This document shows, one piece after another, positions 56,401 to 64,000 of a stretch of 64,000 nucleotides of DNA. How positions within the stretch are numbered: position 1 is the stretch's first letter; each line of letters starts with the position of its first letter. The position numbers and the translations under genes are program-made. Under the pieces are notes generated by a model. It had not been told where the DNA came from. It made no database searches and was given only the letters and a program-made list of their open reading frames with translations. The stretch is from Cherax quadricarinatus (taxonomy: Eukaryota; Arthropoda; Malacostraca; Decapoda; Parastacidae): the NCBI RefSeq assembly GCF_038502225.1, contig NW_027196419.1:1-64000 (forward strand), read 5' to 3'.

Positions 56401-56596
56401 ACATTGCCTTTGCCTCTGCAAGCAGTCCACGGATGAAAGGTATTTTGTTGTTTGTTGCTGGCTTTAGACCCTGTATATTTGCAAAGAAGAATGTTATCGG
56501 ACTGGTGGTATTGTTGGTACTGGGGGGGGATTTTTTTTCCGGCATTAGTATCTGTATCTGTCGGTTTGGAGTGGAGGCCATCGACTGTGGTTCCAC
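53489..56596 (-). CDS. LINE Y ORF2: endonuclease and reverse transcriptase, intact
   Basis: 1035 residues without a stop. Residues 34-260 form an AP-type endonuclease: FFFANIQGL (37-45), FTETHI (69-74), LLLGDFNLRHLKW (173-185) and YSDHNIIEV (255-263). The reverse transcriptase spans about 500-780: NYRPIALTSHIIKIFERDL (565-583), QHGFRTGRSCLSQLLDHYD (600-618), YTDFAKAFDKCDHGV (635-649), SSVPQGTVLAPILFLILISD (692-711) and SSLADDTRI (721-729), where Leu replaces the usual Phe before the ADD catalytic pair. The C terminus ends with a Trp/Arg-rich segment. It overlaps ORF1 by 52 bp in another frame, which suggests reinitiation or a similar coupling. It would nick DNA and copy its own RNA there. Confidence 0.9.
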   Translation of the reverse strand: MEPQSMASTPNRQIQILMPEKKSPPSTNNTTSPITFFFANIQGLKPATNNKIPFIRGLLAEAKAMFAAFTETHIKDHLDNEIWIPGYNLYRCDRVNRQKGGVGLYIAESLVCTELLNASNDVVEVLAVKVENQNLVIVIVYKPPDATSQQFQEQLLKIDHCLENLPAPAPNILLLGDFNLRHLKWRNIANNIVAVITPGGSSDENSHSRELLNLCTKFNLNQQIIEPTRLENTLDLIFTNNDDLIRNITISKTIYSDHNIIEVQSCMRGAPDRHNEISHEGAFTKFNFNNKNIKWDQVNQVLTDISWEDILSNTDPNLCLEQINSVALDVCTRLIPLRKRRSRCKTERDRRSLYRRRKRITERLKEVNISEMRRETLVREIASIELKLKESFRSQESREELKAINEIERNPKYFFSYAKSKSRTTSSIGPLLKQDGSYTDDNKEMSELLKSQYDSVFSKPLTRLRVEDQNEFFMREPQNLINTSLSDVILTPNDFEQAINDMPMHSAPGPDSWNSVFIKNCKKPLSRAFSILWRGSMDTGVVPQLLKTTDIAPLHKGGSKATAKNYRPIALTSHIIKIFERDLRSKITTHLETHQLHNPGQHGFRTGRSCLSQLLDHYDKVLNALEDKKNADVIYTDFAKAFDKCDHGVIAHKMRAKGITGKVGRWIYNFLTNRTQRVVVNRVKSEAATVKSSVPQGTVLAPILFLILISDIDKDVSHSTVSSLADDTRICMTVSSIADTAKLQADINQIFQWAAENNMKFNDEKFQLLRYGKHEEIKSSSEYKTNSGHKIERNTNVKDLGVIMSEDLTFKDHNTVSIASARKMTGWIMRTFKTREAKPMMTLFRSLVLSRLEYCCTLTAPFKAGEIADLENVQRTFTARITEIKHLNYWERLRFLNLYSLERRRERYMIIYTWKILEGLVPNLHTKITHYESKRLGRRCTIPPMKSRGVTSTLRDHTISVRGPRLFNCLPAHIRGITNRPLAVFKLALDKHLKSVPDQPGCGSYVGLRAASSNSLADQALIHQEAWSQTGPRGR

Positions 56597-57804
56597 TCCA
56601 GGAATGACTGGATTTGGTGTACGATTTCTGCCATTTCCTGCCAGTTTTTTTTCCTTCCTGGCACTAAAAAACCTCTCCCTCTTGAGTGGCTGTGGCTACC
56701 CAGGTTTTCCCATGGCCTGGATGTTTTGTATCTTTTTGTCCCCTTTAGATGGTATGCCTGGCAATTTAAGTTATAGCACAGTCTTTCCTGTACTGAAGAG
56801 GTACACAGTTCAGGGTGAAAAAGCTTACAGGAAGGGAGTTTGCATTTTCCTGTTGTCATATGGGCATGGCATTTCCTAGGGTGGTCATAGTTGCACGTCC
56901 CATCTGTTTTTCCAGATTTCCCATGCCAGCAGATACCGAGTGCATAGTATGTGCACAGGCTTGGTTTCCGTTTGCCTTGGGTTTCTGTGTCTGTATTCCC
57001 TGTTGGTGCATGTTTCCCTGTCTTACTTCTATCCTCCCTAGCACCAACAATGGAGCTCCCACCATTTGTTTTTGGTAATATATCCTCACTATTGCTAGTG
57101 GAGTCCTCTTGTTTGCTATTTCCTGCTGTATTTCTAGTTTGCAATATTGGTTTTATCTTATCTTTGACTACACTTGTTTCCCTACTATGGCTCCTGTCCC
57201 CTATGCGGTCATTCATATGTATTCCTTCCTGCGTATAATTCCCGACTACCTGGACAAAATCTCCAGCTTCACCATTACTGTCTCCCAGGACAGCATCTCC
57301 AGCTTCCCCATTACTGTCTCCCAGGACAGCATCTCCAGCTTCACCATTACTGTCTCCCAGGACAGCACCTCCAGCTTCACCATTACTGTCTCCCAGGACA
57401 GCACCTCCAGCTTCCCCATTACTGTCTCCCAGGACAGCACTATCAGCCCCCCATTTACTGACTACCAGGACATCATCTCCAGCCTTACAGTTTCTGACTA
57501 CATGGCCAGTATCAAGGGCAGTACCATTCAGCCCGGACTTTTTATGTTCCCATCTGTTGTAGAAAGCTTCCAGGTTTTCTATGAAAGCAGCTTTGATGTT
57601 GACCTCTTTTAATACCCTTGTGATTTTAGTCCACAGATTTATCTCATTTGGGCATACCCAAAAACACTTCCCTGTTTTAATACTGCTTGTAGCTAGTTCT
57701 TGGATATCTGCACAAGGGGCGTGACACCAATTTCCACAGAAATGACAATTTATGCATGTGGAAGCCCGTTTGTTTGACTGACCACAGACTACACACAGCT
57801 TCAT
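56545..57804 (-). CDS. LINE Y ORF1: PHD-like and CCCH zinc-finger protein
   Basis: 419 residues. The N terminus (residues 4-50) has CVVCGQSN, CINCHFCGNWCHAPC and FWVCP, a PHD-type Cys4-His-Cys3 pattern as found in ORF1 of CR1-group LINEs. Around 120-185 there is an in-frame 36-bp minisatellite giving about five GDSNGEAGDAVL-like 12-residue repeats. Around 285-370 come Cys/His motifs CTYYALGICWHGK, TCNYDHPRKCHAHMTTGKC and CKLFHPELC, resembling CCCH RNA-binding fingers. The short 5' UTR and ATG context support 57804 as the start. Likely an RNA-binding partner of the reverse transcriptase. Confidence 0.82.
   Translation of the reverse strand: MKLCVVCGQSNKRASTCINCHFCGNWCHAPCADIQELATSSIKTGKCFWVCPNEINLWTKITRVLKEVNIKAAFIENLEAFYNRWEHKKSGLNGTALDTGHVVRNCKAGDDVLVVSKWGADSAVLGDSNGEAGGAVLGDSNGEAGGAVLGDSNGEAGDAVLGDSNGEAGDAVLGDSNGEAGDFVQVVGNYTQEGIHMNDRIGDRSHSRETSVVKDKIKPILQTRNTAGNSKQEDSTSNSEDILPKTNGGSSIVGAREDRSKTGKHAPTGNTDTETQGKRKPSLCTYYALGICWHGKSGKTDGTCNYDHPRKCHAHMTTGKCKLPSCKLFHPELCTSSVQERLCYNLNCQAYHLKGTKRYKTSRPWENLGSHSHSRGRGFLVPGRKKNWQEMAEIVHQIQSFLEWNHSRWPPLQTDRYRY
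57250..57447 (-). repeat. 36-bp in-frame minisatellite in LINE Y ORF1
   Basis: Five units of CACCATTACTGTCTCCCAGG plus ACAGCATCTCCAGCTT, with small variations. Because the unit is a multiple of three, copy-number changes keep the frame. Confidence 0.92.
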
Positions 57805-57876
57805 AATGATTTGAATGGTTGATTTACTGCAATTCTACTAGCAACCTCTTGAATATTCTATTAATAACCTGCTAGG

Positions 57877-60479
57877 TTATTGTAGGTACAATTCAGTCCG
57901 GAGAACATAAAGTAGTCATTGGAGTGATGTATAACCCACCACAGAACTGCAGGAGGCCAAGAGAGGAGTACGAAGAAAACAACAGGGTGATGGTGGACAC
58001 ACTGGCTGAGGTGGCAAGAAGAGCTCACTCGAGCAGAGCAAAGTTACTGGTAATGGGCGATTTCAACCACAGGGAGATCGACTGGGAAAACCTGGAGCCA
58101 CATGGGGGTCCCGAAACATGGAGAGCCAAGATGATGGATGTGGTACTTGAAAACCTCATGCATCAACATGTCAGGGACACAACCAGAGAGAGAGGGGAGG
58201 ATGAGCCAGCAAGACTGGATCTTGTGTTCACCCTGAGCAGTTCAGACATTGAGGACATCACTTATAAGAGGCCCCTTGGAGCTAGCGATCATGTGGTTCT
58301 GAGTTTTGACTATATAGTAGAGTTACAAGTGGAGAAGGTAACAGGAACTGAAGGGGACAGGCCAAACTATAAAAGGGGGAACTACACAGGTATGAGAAAC
58401 TTCCTGCAGGAGGTTCAGTGGGACAGAGAAATGGTAGGAAAATCAGTAAACGAGATGATGGAATATGTGGCAACAAAGTGCAAGGAGGCAGAGGAAAGTT
58501 TTGTTCCCAAGGGAAACGGAAATAATAGGAAGACCAAAACGAGTCCTTGGTTTACCCGAAGGTGTAGGGAGGCAAAAACTAAGTGCAACAGAGAATGGAA
58601 AAGGTACAGGAGGCATAGGACCCAGGAAAACAAGGAGATTAGTAGAAGAGCCAGAAACGAGTATGCACAGATAAGGAGGGAGGCCCAGCGACAGTATGAA
58701 AACGACATAGCATCGAAAGTCAAATCTGACCCGAAACTGCTGTATAACCACATTAGGAGGAAGACAACAGTCAAGGACCAGGTGATAAGGCTGAGGAAAG
58801 AAGGTGGAGAACTCACAAGAAACGATCAAGAGGTATGTGAGGAGCTCAACACGAGATTTAAGGAAGTATTTACAGTAGAGACAGGAAGGACTCTGGGGGG
58901 ACAGACCAGATGGGGACACCAGCAAGGAATACACCAACAAGTGTTGGACGACATACATACAGATGAGGAGGAGGTGAAGAAACTGCTAAGGGACATCGAT
59001 ACCTCAAAGGCAATGGGACCAGACAACATCTCCCCGTGGGTCCTTAGAGAGGGAGCAGATATGTTGTGCGTGCCACTTACCACAATCTTCAACACATCCC
59101 TGGAAACTGGGCAACTACCTGAGGTATGGAAGACGGCAAATGTAGTTCCCATTTTTAAAAAAGGAGACAGAAAAGAGGCACTAAACTATAGACCTGTGTC
59201 ATTGACGTGTATAGTATGCAAAATTATGGAGAAGATTATCAGGAGGAGAGTGGTGGAGCACCTGGAACGGAACAGGAGTATAAATGCCAACCAGCACGGA
59301 TTCACGGAAGGCAAATCCTGTGTCACAAACCTTCTGGAGTTTTATGATAAAATAACAGAAGTAAGACAAGAGAGAGAGGGGTGGGTTGATTGCATCTTCT
59401 TGGACTGCAAGAAGGCCTTTGACACAGTTCCTCACAAGAGATTAGTGCAGAAGCTAGAGCATCAGGCGCATATAACAGGAAGGGCACTGCAATGGATCAG
59501 AGAATACCTGACAGGGAGGCAACAACGAGTCATGGTACGTAATGATGTATCACAGTGGGCACCTGTGACGAGCGGGGTCCCACAGGGGTCGGTCCTAGGA
59601 CCAGTGCTATTTTTGGTATATGTGAACGACATGACGGAAGGGTTAGACTCAGAAGTGTCCCTGTTTGCAGATGATGTGAAGTTAATGAGGAGAATTAAAT
59701 CTGATGAGGACCAGGCAGGACTTCAAAGAGACCTGGACAGACTGGACACCTGGTCCAGCAAATGGCTTCTCGAATTTAATCCTGCCAAATGCAAAGTCAT
59801 GAAGATGGGGGAGGGGCACAGAAGACCACAGACAGAGTATAGGCTAGGTGGCCAAAGACTGCAAACCTCACTCAAGGAGAAAGATCTTGGGGTGAGTATA
59901 ACACCGAGCATGTCTCCGGAAGCACACATCAATCAGATAACTGCTGCAGCATATGGGCGCCTGGCAAACCTGAGAACAGCATTCCGATACCTTAGTAAGG
60001 AATCATTCAAGACACTGTACACCGTGTATGTCAGGCCCATACTGGAGTATGCAGCACCTGTTTGGAACCCACACTTGATAAAGCACGTCAAGAAACTAGA
60101 GAAAGTACAAAGGTTTGCGACAAGGTTAGTTACAGAGCTAAGGGGAATGTCCTATGAAGAAAGATTAAGGGAAATCGGCCTGACCACACTGGAGGACAGG
60201 AGGGTCAGGGGAGACATGATAACGACATATAAAATACTGCGTGGAATAGACAAGGTGGACAAAGACAGGATGTTCCAGGGAGGGGACACAGAAACAAGAG
60301 GCCACAATTGGAAGTTGAAGACACAAATGAGTCAGAGAGATAGTAGGAAGTATTTCTTCAGTCATAGAGTTGTAAGGCAGTGGAATAGCCTAGAAAATGA
60401 CGTAGTGGAGGCAGGAACCATACACAGTTTTAAGACGAGGTTTGATAAAGCTCATGGAGCGGGGAGAGAGAGGGCCTAG
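57877..60479 (+). pseudogene. LINE X ORF2, remainder (endonuclease end and reverse transcriptase)
   Basis: The frame is open from the LINE Y border (VIVGTIQSGEHK) to the stop at 60477-60479. Counting from the Met at 57924: LLVMGDFNHREIDW (41-54) and ASDHVVLSF (120-128) finish the endonuclease; NYRPVSLTCIVCKIMEK (421-437), NQHGFTEGKSC (456-466), IFLDCKKAFDTVPH (491-504), SGVPQGSVLGPVLFLVYVND (550-569) and LFADDVKL (580-587) are reverse transcriptase motifs. The thumb and C terminus (YAAPVWNPH, QWNSLENDVVEA) are complete. All catalytic residues I can check are present; only the LINE Y insertion breaks the gene. The order VPQGSVLGP..LFADD fits CR1/L2/Rex-type enzymes. Confidence 0.85.
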
Positions 60480-60556
60480 TAGCAACCGGTGAAGAGGCGG
60501 GGCCAGGAGCTAGGACTCGACCCCTGCAACCACAAATAGGTGAGTACAAATAGGTG

Positions 60557-60557
<1 letters not shown>

Positions 60558-60598
<41 letters not shown>
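60558..60598. repeat. (AC)n microsatellite at the 3' end of LINE X
   Basis: Follows directly on the second AGGTGAGTAC unit of the LINE X tail. Confidence 0.9.
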
Positions 60599-60602
<4 letters not shown>

Positions 60603-60614
60603 AACACACACATA

Positions 60615-60735
60615 TATACATATAAATATTAGCATTAACAGAACTGCGGCTAGCCAGGACTCGATTCTGCGTCACCATGCCCAGCCCTTTGAGAACAGAA
60701 CAGTGTACGCATCACTCTATCCACAGGATAAACAA
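60615..60735 (-). mobile_element. tRNA-like SINE (SINE-B), single copy
   Basis: On the minus strand: CCTGTGGATAGAGTGATGCG (A-box-like), GGGCTGGGCATGGTGACGCA, AGAATCGAGTCCTGGC (B-box-like) and CGCAGTTCTGTTAATGCTAA, ending in ATATTTATATGTATATAT. It has the same layout as each half of the foldback at 40150-40350. Confidence 0.68.
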
Positions 60736-62034
60736 TTCCCAAGTTTTCAGGTTATAAACTAAAAAAAAAGTAGAAGAGGAATAAAAAAATTTCAGCCAAT
60801 CATTAAAGGTGTCCTTTCGGATATATCTATATCTTCGATCAAGTAACTTGTGCTACATTTTATGACATTTTACAAGATTAAAGCAAAAATTATGTTCACG
60901 AAATAGACTTATTGCGCAGAATAGTTTTCAGGTTATTATCCTCCTTCACACAGGATAGATATAATTTATTACACAAGATGGGCATTATGATATATCCTAT
61001 CACACAGGATAGTTTTCGAAAAAAATAATGAAATCTGACAGTCTGAGCCTAGATGCTCCAGTAAGGCAATGAAAATATTATCAAACATTTCACATGGGAT
61101 CAGAAGCTACGACAGATTTAGAGGTTTCCTCTTAACAGTGCTGGAGTTACTTTTAAATAGGGGCTGTCATTATGGTTGGCATATTACACAATCATATGAG
61201 GAAAGGTTGAGGACATCGCGCAAAAAAAATATAGCATACGTATGTCATTCTGTGACTATGACTTTTCCTGCGTACCACGGGTGTTTGTATGCATGAGAAT
61301 TGGCTAGTATATTAAAAGCTGCATGTAAGGATATACACCACCAGCCAAGGATACCTCAATCCCTAACAGAAGGATTAAAGTAAATTGTTAGCAGTTATGC
61401 AATGAGTGATGCGCCTCTCTCGGTATATATAATCTCGACGCGTGGAGAAGGTTGTCGTGGGACGCAGTTTGCATTAATGGTATTGGTCAGGGAATGTATT
61501 GAGAGCTCCATCCTAGATTATATTTCTGTTCTTCCCTAACTACGCCACCAATTGAACATAGAGCATTTCATTTCATCCTGGAACATAATCAAGTCGGTTT
61601 CCAATCCCAATTTGTGATATTGTTAAATGTACCAACCATAGTACTGTGATTTTTTTTTAAGTGTATTCACGTGTGCGTATGGCATCCTACACTGTAGCAC
61701 TAAACAACTTGTACACAAAGGGGATAAACACGATATTTTGTTATTAAACAAAGTTGGGTACATCATCAGTGTGTTGTTATTCTACTCTTACTTGATAGTT
61801 ACATAGTAAGAGCAAAATCTAGCTATGTTCCTCTGTTATATTTCAACACACAGGATGGGTGTCGTCACTCAAGTAATAAAATCTTCTGGGAGACTTCCGT
61901 TGGTAAGGATGTCGCCAAGCATTCAACTATGGATTCAGTAGCTACCAGATCATCAAAGATTTCGTTCCAGTAGACCTATTCCAGCAAGATTGCTCCAGGA
62001 GGACTGGAGTCAGCGTTGCTTGGGAATTTCAGGA
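60736..62034. other. Mostly unassigned; includes the 3' UTR of the minus-strand host gene
   Basis: Short CACACAGGAT motifs recur at about 60950, 61003 and 61848. The part just left of 62035 should be 3' UTR of the minus-strand gene. I cannot fix a polyadenylation site. Confidence 0.35.
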
Positions 62035-62160
62035 CTACCCTTGGCGGGGAGGCGTGGTGAGCTTCTCATATTCGTCTCTTTGCTTAAGGTCTTCCTCGAG
62101 GGCGTCCAGTAGACCTTCCTGAAATATCTCCTCCCTCGCCGCTTGTATCACCAGCCGCGC
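62035..62160 (-). CDS. Host gene (minus strand), last coding exon
   Basis: The exon starts after the minus-strand acceptor TTTCCACAG (reading from 62169 to 62161) and runs 42 codons to a TAG at 62035-62037. It encodes ARLVIQAAREEIFQEGLLDA, then LEEDLKQRDEYEKL and TTPPRQG. The first 34 residues look like a charged amphipathic helix. The exon begins in phase 0, as the previous one ends. No known domain recognised. Confidence 0.72.
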   Translation of the reverse strand, partial: ARLVIQAAREEIFQEGLLDALEEDLKQRDEYEKLTTPPRQG

Positions 62161-62430
62161 CTGTGGAAAGACGCTCTGTCTGTCCTTCAGATGGAAATAT
62201 TTTCATCTTATTTAGATAAGCCCTTTCAGATCAGAAGACAATATTAATATTACAGCTGTGCTACTTTTCCCTTCTCCATAATATTTCTATATAAGGATAT
62301 TTGTGAACATTATTCACTATAGTAATTAAGTTGTAAACAATGCAAGGTTAAATTCTTGTATAGTGGAAGTGCTCAGAAAATTATGAATTTCATGATTTTT
62401 TCTAACCTTTTCCTCCGTGAGCCATTATTC

Positions 62431-62713
62431 GATCGACACCCTTCTAGGGTAGGGTAGGTGCCTGAGTCCGAGCCTTTAGCTCATAAGACTGTCATTCCCA
62501 TTTGCCCCCTTGGGGCGGGGATGGCAGGCCAGAGAGGCCTAGCTTGTGGCTAGGCCTGGGGACAGTTGGTCCCAAAGATGAGGAGGTACTTGTGCCTCCT
62601 CCCATGGGAGACTTAGGTCTCAGACACTCCCTAAAGAGGGAGCCAAGGCCGGGCCACCACTTGGAAAAGGCCCGGGCCGGGAGAATACCGGCTAATCTTT
62701 AATAATAATAATA
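62431..62713 (+). mobile_element. GC-rich SINE (repeat C), copy 2, in a host intron
   Basis: Flanked by AGCCATTATTC (62420-62430 and 62714-62724). The body matches copy 1 (41835-42131) and the tail is AATCTTTAATAATAATAATA. It lies in the intron between the last two exons of the minus-strand gene, in sense opposite to that gene. Confidence 0.87.
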
Positions 62714-63005
62714 AGCCATTATTCCTTCTGTCTCTTCTATTTTGTCCCTTTATTAGAGTAAGATTATTTTGAAAAGGGTGTGTGATTAAGTGATTTGTGG
62801 ACAGTGATGAACAGTGCATTCATTAACCCATGGTGCGAATGGAGTTAATTGCTCTGTTTAATTATATCAATTTTAATTAAGCCACCGGTGTATTTAGGGC
62901 GATACCGAGTGTCGGTCTGACAATTCCCTAACTACCCCTCTCCCTCCATTTCTCCCTTAATCTCTTCCTCTCTCCCTCCTCTTCCTCCCTCCCTCCTATA
63001 GCTAC

Positions 63006-63140
63006 CTGCAGCATCTTGAGTGCGGTGTTACTGGAGAGGGCTTTCTTCTGTAGGTCCTTGTGATAGTTGAAGGCTAGCACGTCCCACGGGACCTCTGACA
63101 GTATCTTCTCCTCCTTCATGCCTTCTACCCGGTTATCTTC
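63006..63140 (-). CDS. Host gene (minus strand), second-last exon
   Basis: Acceptor GTCTCCGGCAG lies before 63140 and donor CTGCAG/GTAGCT after 63006, both on the minus strand. The 135-bp exon is 45 codons in phase 0: EDNRVEGMKEEKILSEVPWD, VLAFNYHKDLQKKALSS and NTALKMLQ. It is open without stops and rich in Lys/Glu/Leu, predicted helical. Phase agreement with both neighbours supports it. Function unknown. Confidence 0.75.
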
Positions 63141-63197
63141 CTGCCGGAGACCAACACGTTAGTACTATGTGTTAATGAGAGCAAAAATACAAGACAC

Positions 63198-63198
63198 G

Positions 63199-63237
<39 letters not shown>

Positions 63238-63265
63238 CTCTCTCTCTTTCTCTATCTCTCTCTCT
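63198..63265. repeat. (CT)n microsatellite in a host intron
   Basis: About 60 bp of CT with TTTC interruptions, in the intron between the exons at 63006 and 63428. A short CA run follows. Confidence 0.85.
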
Positions 63266-63427
63266 ACACACACACACTCGTTTTTGGCCTTAACATCTAA
63301 CACGCCACACCAAGAACTCTCACCTTTTATTAACCCCCTCCCCTCTCATCCTCCACTGCCATCTCGCAACCTTCCCTTCCCTCACCACTCATCCACCCTC
63401 TCTTACCTCTCACCCACGCCCTCTCAC

Positions 63428-63637
63428 CTCTAGCACGTGGGAGAGCAGCGCCGCACGGGCCACTGGATCCAGGAAGAGCCTATCTTCCTTTTTCTTAAGT
63501 TGGAGGTACTCTTCGTGAGGGAGAGTGCGGCTGATATCGAAGAGAAGCGACCACACACTGAGGTTGACCTGACGCTGCACCTCAGGCATCACGAACACCT
63601 CCTCCACCAGACCCGCCACTGTCTTGTCTCTCTCCGC
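63428..63637 (-). CDS. Host gene (minus strand), third-last exon
   Basis: Acceptor TTGTCTTCTACAG lies before 63637 and donor CTAGAG/GTGAGA after 63428. The exon is 210 bp, exactly 70 codons in phase 0: AERDKTVAGLVEEVFVMPEV, QRQVNLSVWSLLFDISRTLP, HEEYLQLKKKEDRLFLDPVA and RAALLSHVLE. GC content and codon use look like a conserved protein, unlike the surrounding repeats. I do not recognise the family; the helical, charged character would suit a cytoplasmic or cytoskeletal protein, but that is a guess. Upstream exons lie beyond 64000 or were not found. Confidence 0.78.
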
Positions 63638-64000
63638 CTGTAGAAGACAACTAGGTTAACGCGGTTAGGAAGATCAATCCTTAAACACTGTTATAATAAA
63701 TAAATTCTTCCTGCCGAAGCACACACTGCCGGGAGGAAGCAGAGGCAGAATCGTTGAAGTAAAGGAAAAAATTATAAGATATGCTTTTTACCCTTAAAGT
63801 AGTAACATCCCTGAAAAAGTCAGAGTAATGGTGCATTGTTCTGTTGCATCGTCCCTACTGGACAGACTAGAGACATATAGGAACTTGAAGTATTATCACT
63901 TTTTGTTATTTGCTCTCTATGGTCACACGGGAAATATTGCATAAAAGTTTAGTATGACAGTCGGAAGTAACGTGGACAGAACTGTATTAGTTGACCTTTT
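63638..64000. other. Intron of the minus-strand host gene; no further exon seen
   Basis: I see no open segment between splice sites here. Confidence 0.4.

Larger units (their letters stand above)
53458..57876 (-). mobile_element. LINE Y: complete CR1-group retrotransposon inserted in LINE X
   Basis: 4419 bp on the minus strand, bounded by TTA (53455-53457 and 57877-57879). The LINE X reading frame resumes at the right border in the phase expected for a simple 3-bp duplication. The 5' UTR is only about 72 bp, then come ORF1 (57804-56545) and ORF2 (56596-53489). The 3' end carries two CTCCAGGTAAA-like units. Both ORFs are open, so this is the best candidate in the window for a recently active element. 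Confidence 0.88.
49902..60560 (+). mobile_element. LINE X: two-ORF CR1/L2-group retrotransposon, split by LINE Y
   Basis: It has a long untranslated region with a tandemly duplicated unit (50791-51905), ORF1 (51955-52995), and ORF2 beginning near 53181, interrupted at 53458-57876 and continuing to 60479. The 3' end reads GGGGCCAGGAGCTAGGACTC, GACCCCTGCAACCACAAATA and two copies of AAATAGGTGAGTAC. No internal stop is seen in either ORF outside the insertion. Tandem short 3' repeats and the protein motifs point to the CR1/L2 group; the exact clade is uncertain. The 5' border (just after the CA run) is inferred. Confidence 0.8.

Overview
This is an intron-rich eukaryotic window dominated by transposable elements, with two short pieces of host gene. 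The repeat types (RTE-like LINEs ending in GATAATAAAA-type tails, jockey/CR1-group LINEs, BEL/Pao LTR elements, Tigger and piggyBac-like DNA elements, tRNA-headed SINEs, very long TA, AAT, AC and CT microsatellites) suggest an arthropod with a large genome, most likely a decapod crustacean such as a crayfish. The species is inference; no rRNA or mitochondrial marker is present.

Layout. 1-8 kb: a deleted Tigger copy, a jockey-like LINE 3' end, and a young RTE-like LINE (copy 1) inside a decayed piggyBac-like repeat. 8-11 kb: a nearly full-length but broken Tigger transposon with a nested MITE. 11-20 kb: nested repeats. Two TTAA-flanked piggyBac-like elements sit in old RTE-like LINE copies, one sits in a jockey-like LINE 3' UTR, and a young RTE-like LINE (copy 2) sits inside one of them. 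20-25 kb: a Tigger derivative whose middle is a GGTGGTAG minisatellite, and a MITE split by another piggyBac-like copy. 26-28 kb: a LINE end with an RNase H domain. 28.5-40.1 kb: two BEL/Pao elements on the minus strand, each with two LTRs but lacking reverse transcriptase and integrase; the first splits a SINE, the second sits in a TA microsatellite. 40-45 kb: a foldback SINE, a GC-rich SINE, TA arrays and RTE-like LINE copy 3. 45.6-48.7 kb: the last two coding exons of a plus-strand single-pass membrane protein gene. 49.9-60.6 kb: a large two-ORF LINE (here LINE X) interrupted in its endonuclease by a second, complete two-ORF LINE (LINE Y) in the opposite orientation. 62.0-63.7 kb: the last three coding exons of a minus-strand host gene.

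The strongest signal for something undescribed is the piggyBac-like family. Four copies carry, at one end only, two 12-bp palindromes at fixed positions (18 bp inside the TTAA and 34 bp apart). The central hexamer differs between copies (TATATA, AGATCT, ACTAGT) but is the same in both palindromes of a copy. Other notable points are a LINE inserted at the apex of a 21-bp-arm palindrome, a core sequence shared by SINEs and LINE 3' UTRs, and a SINE tail that abuts a host splice acceptor.
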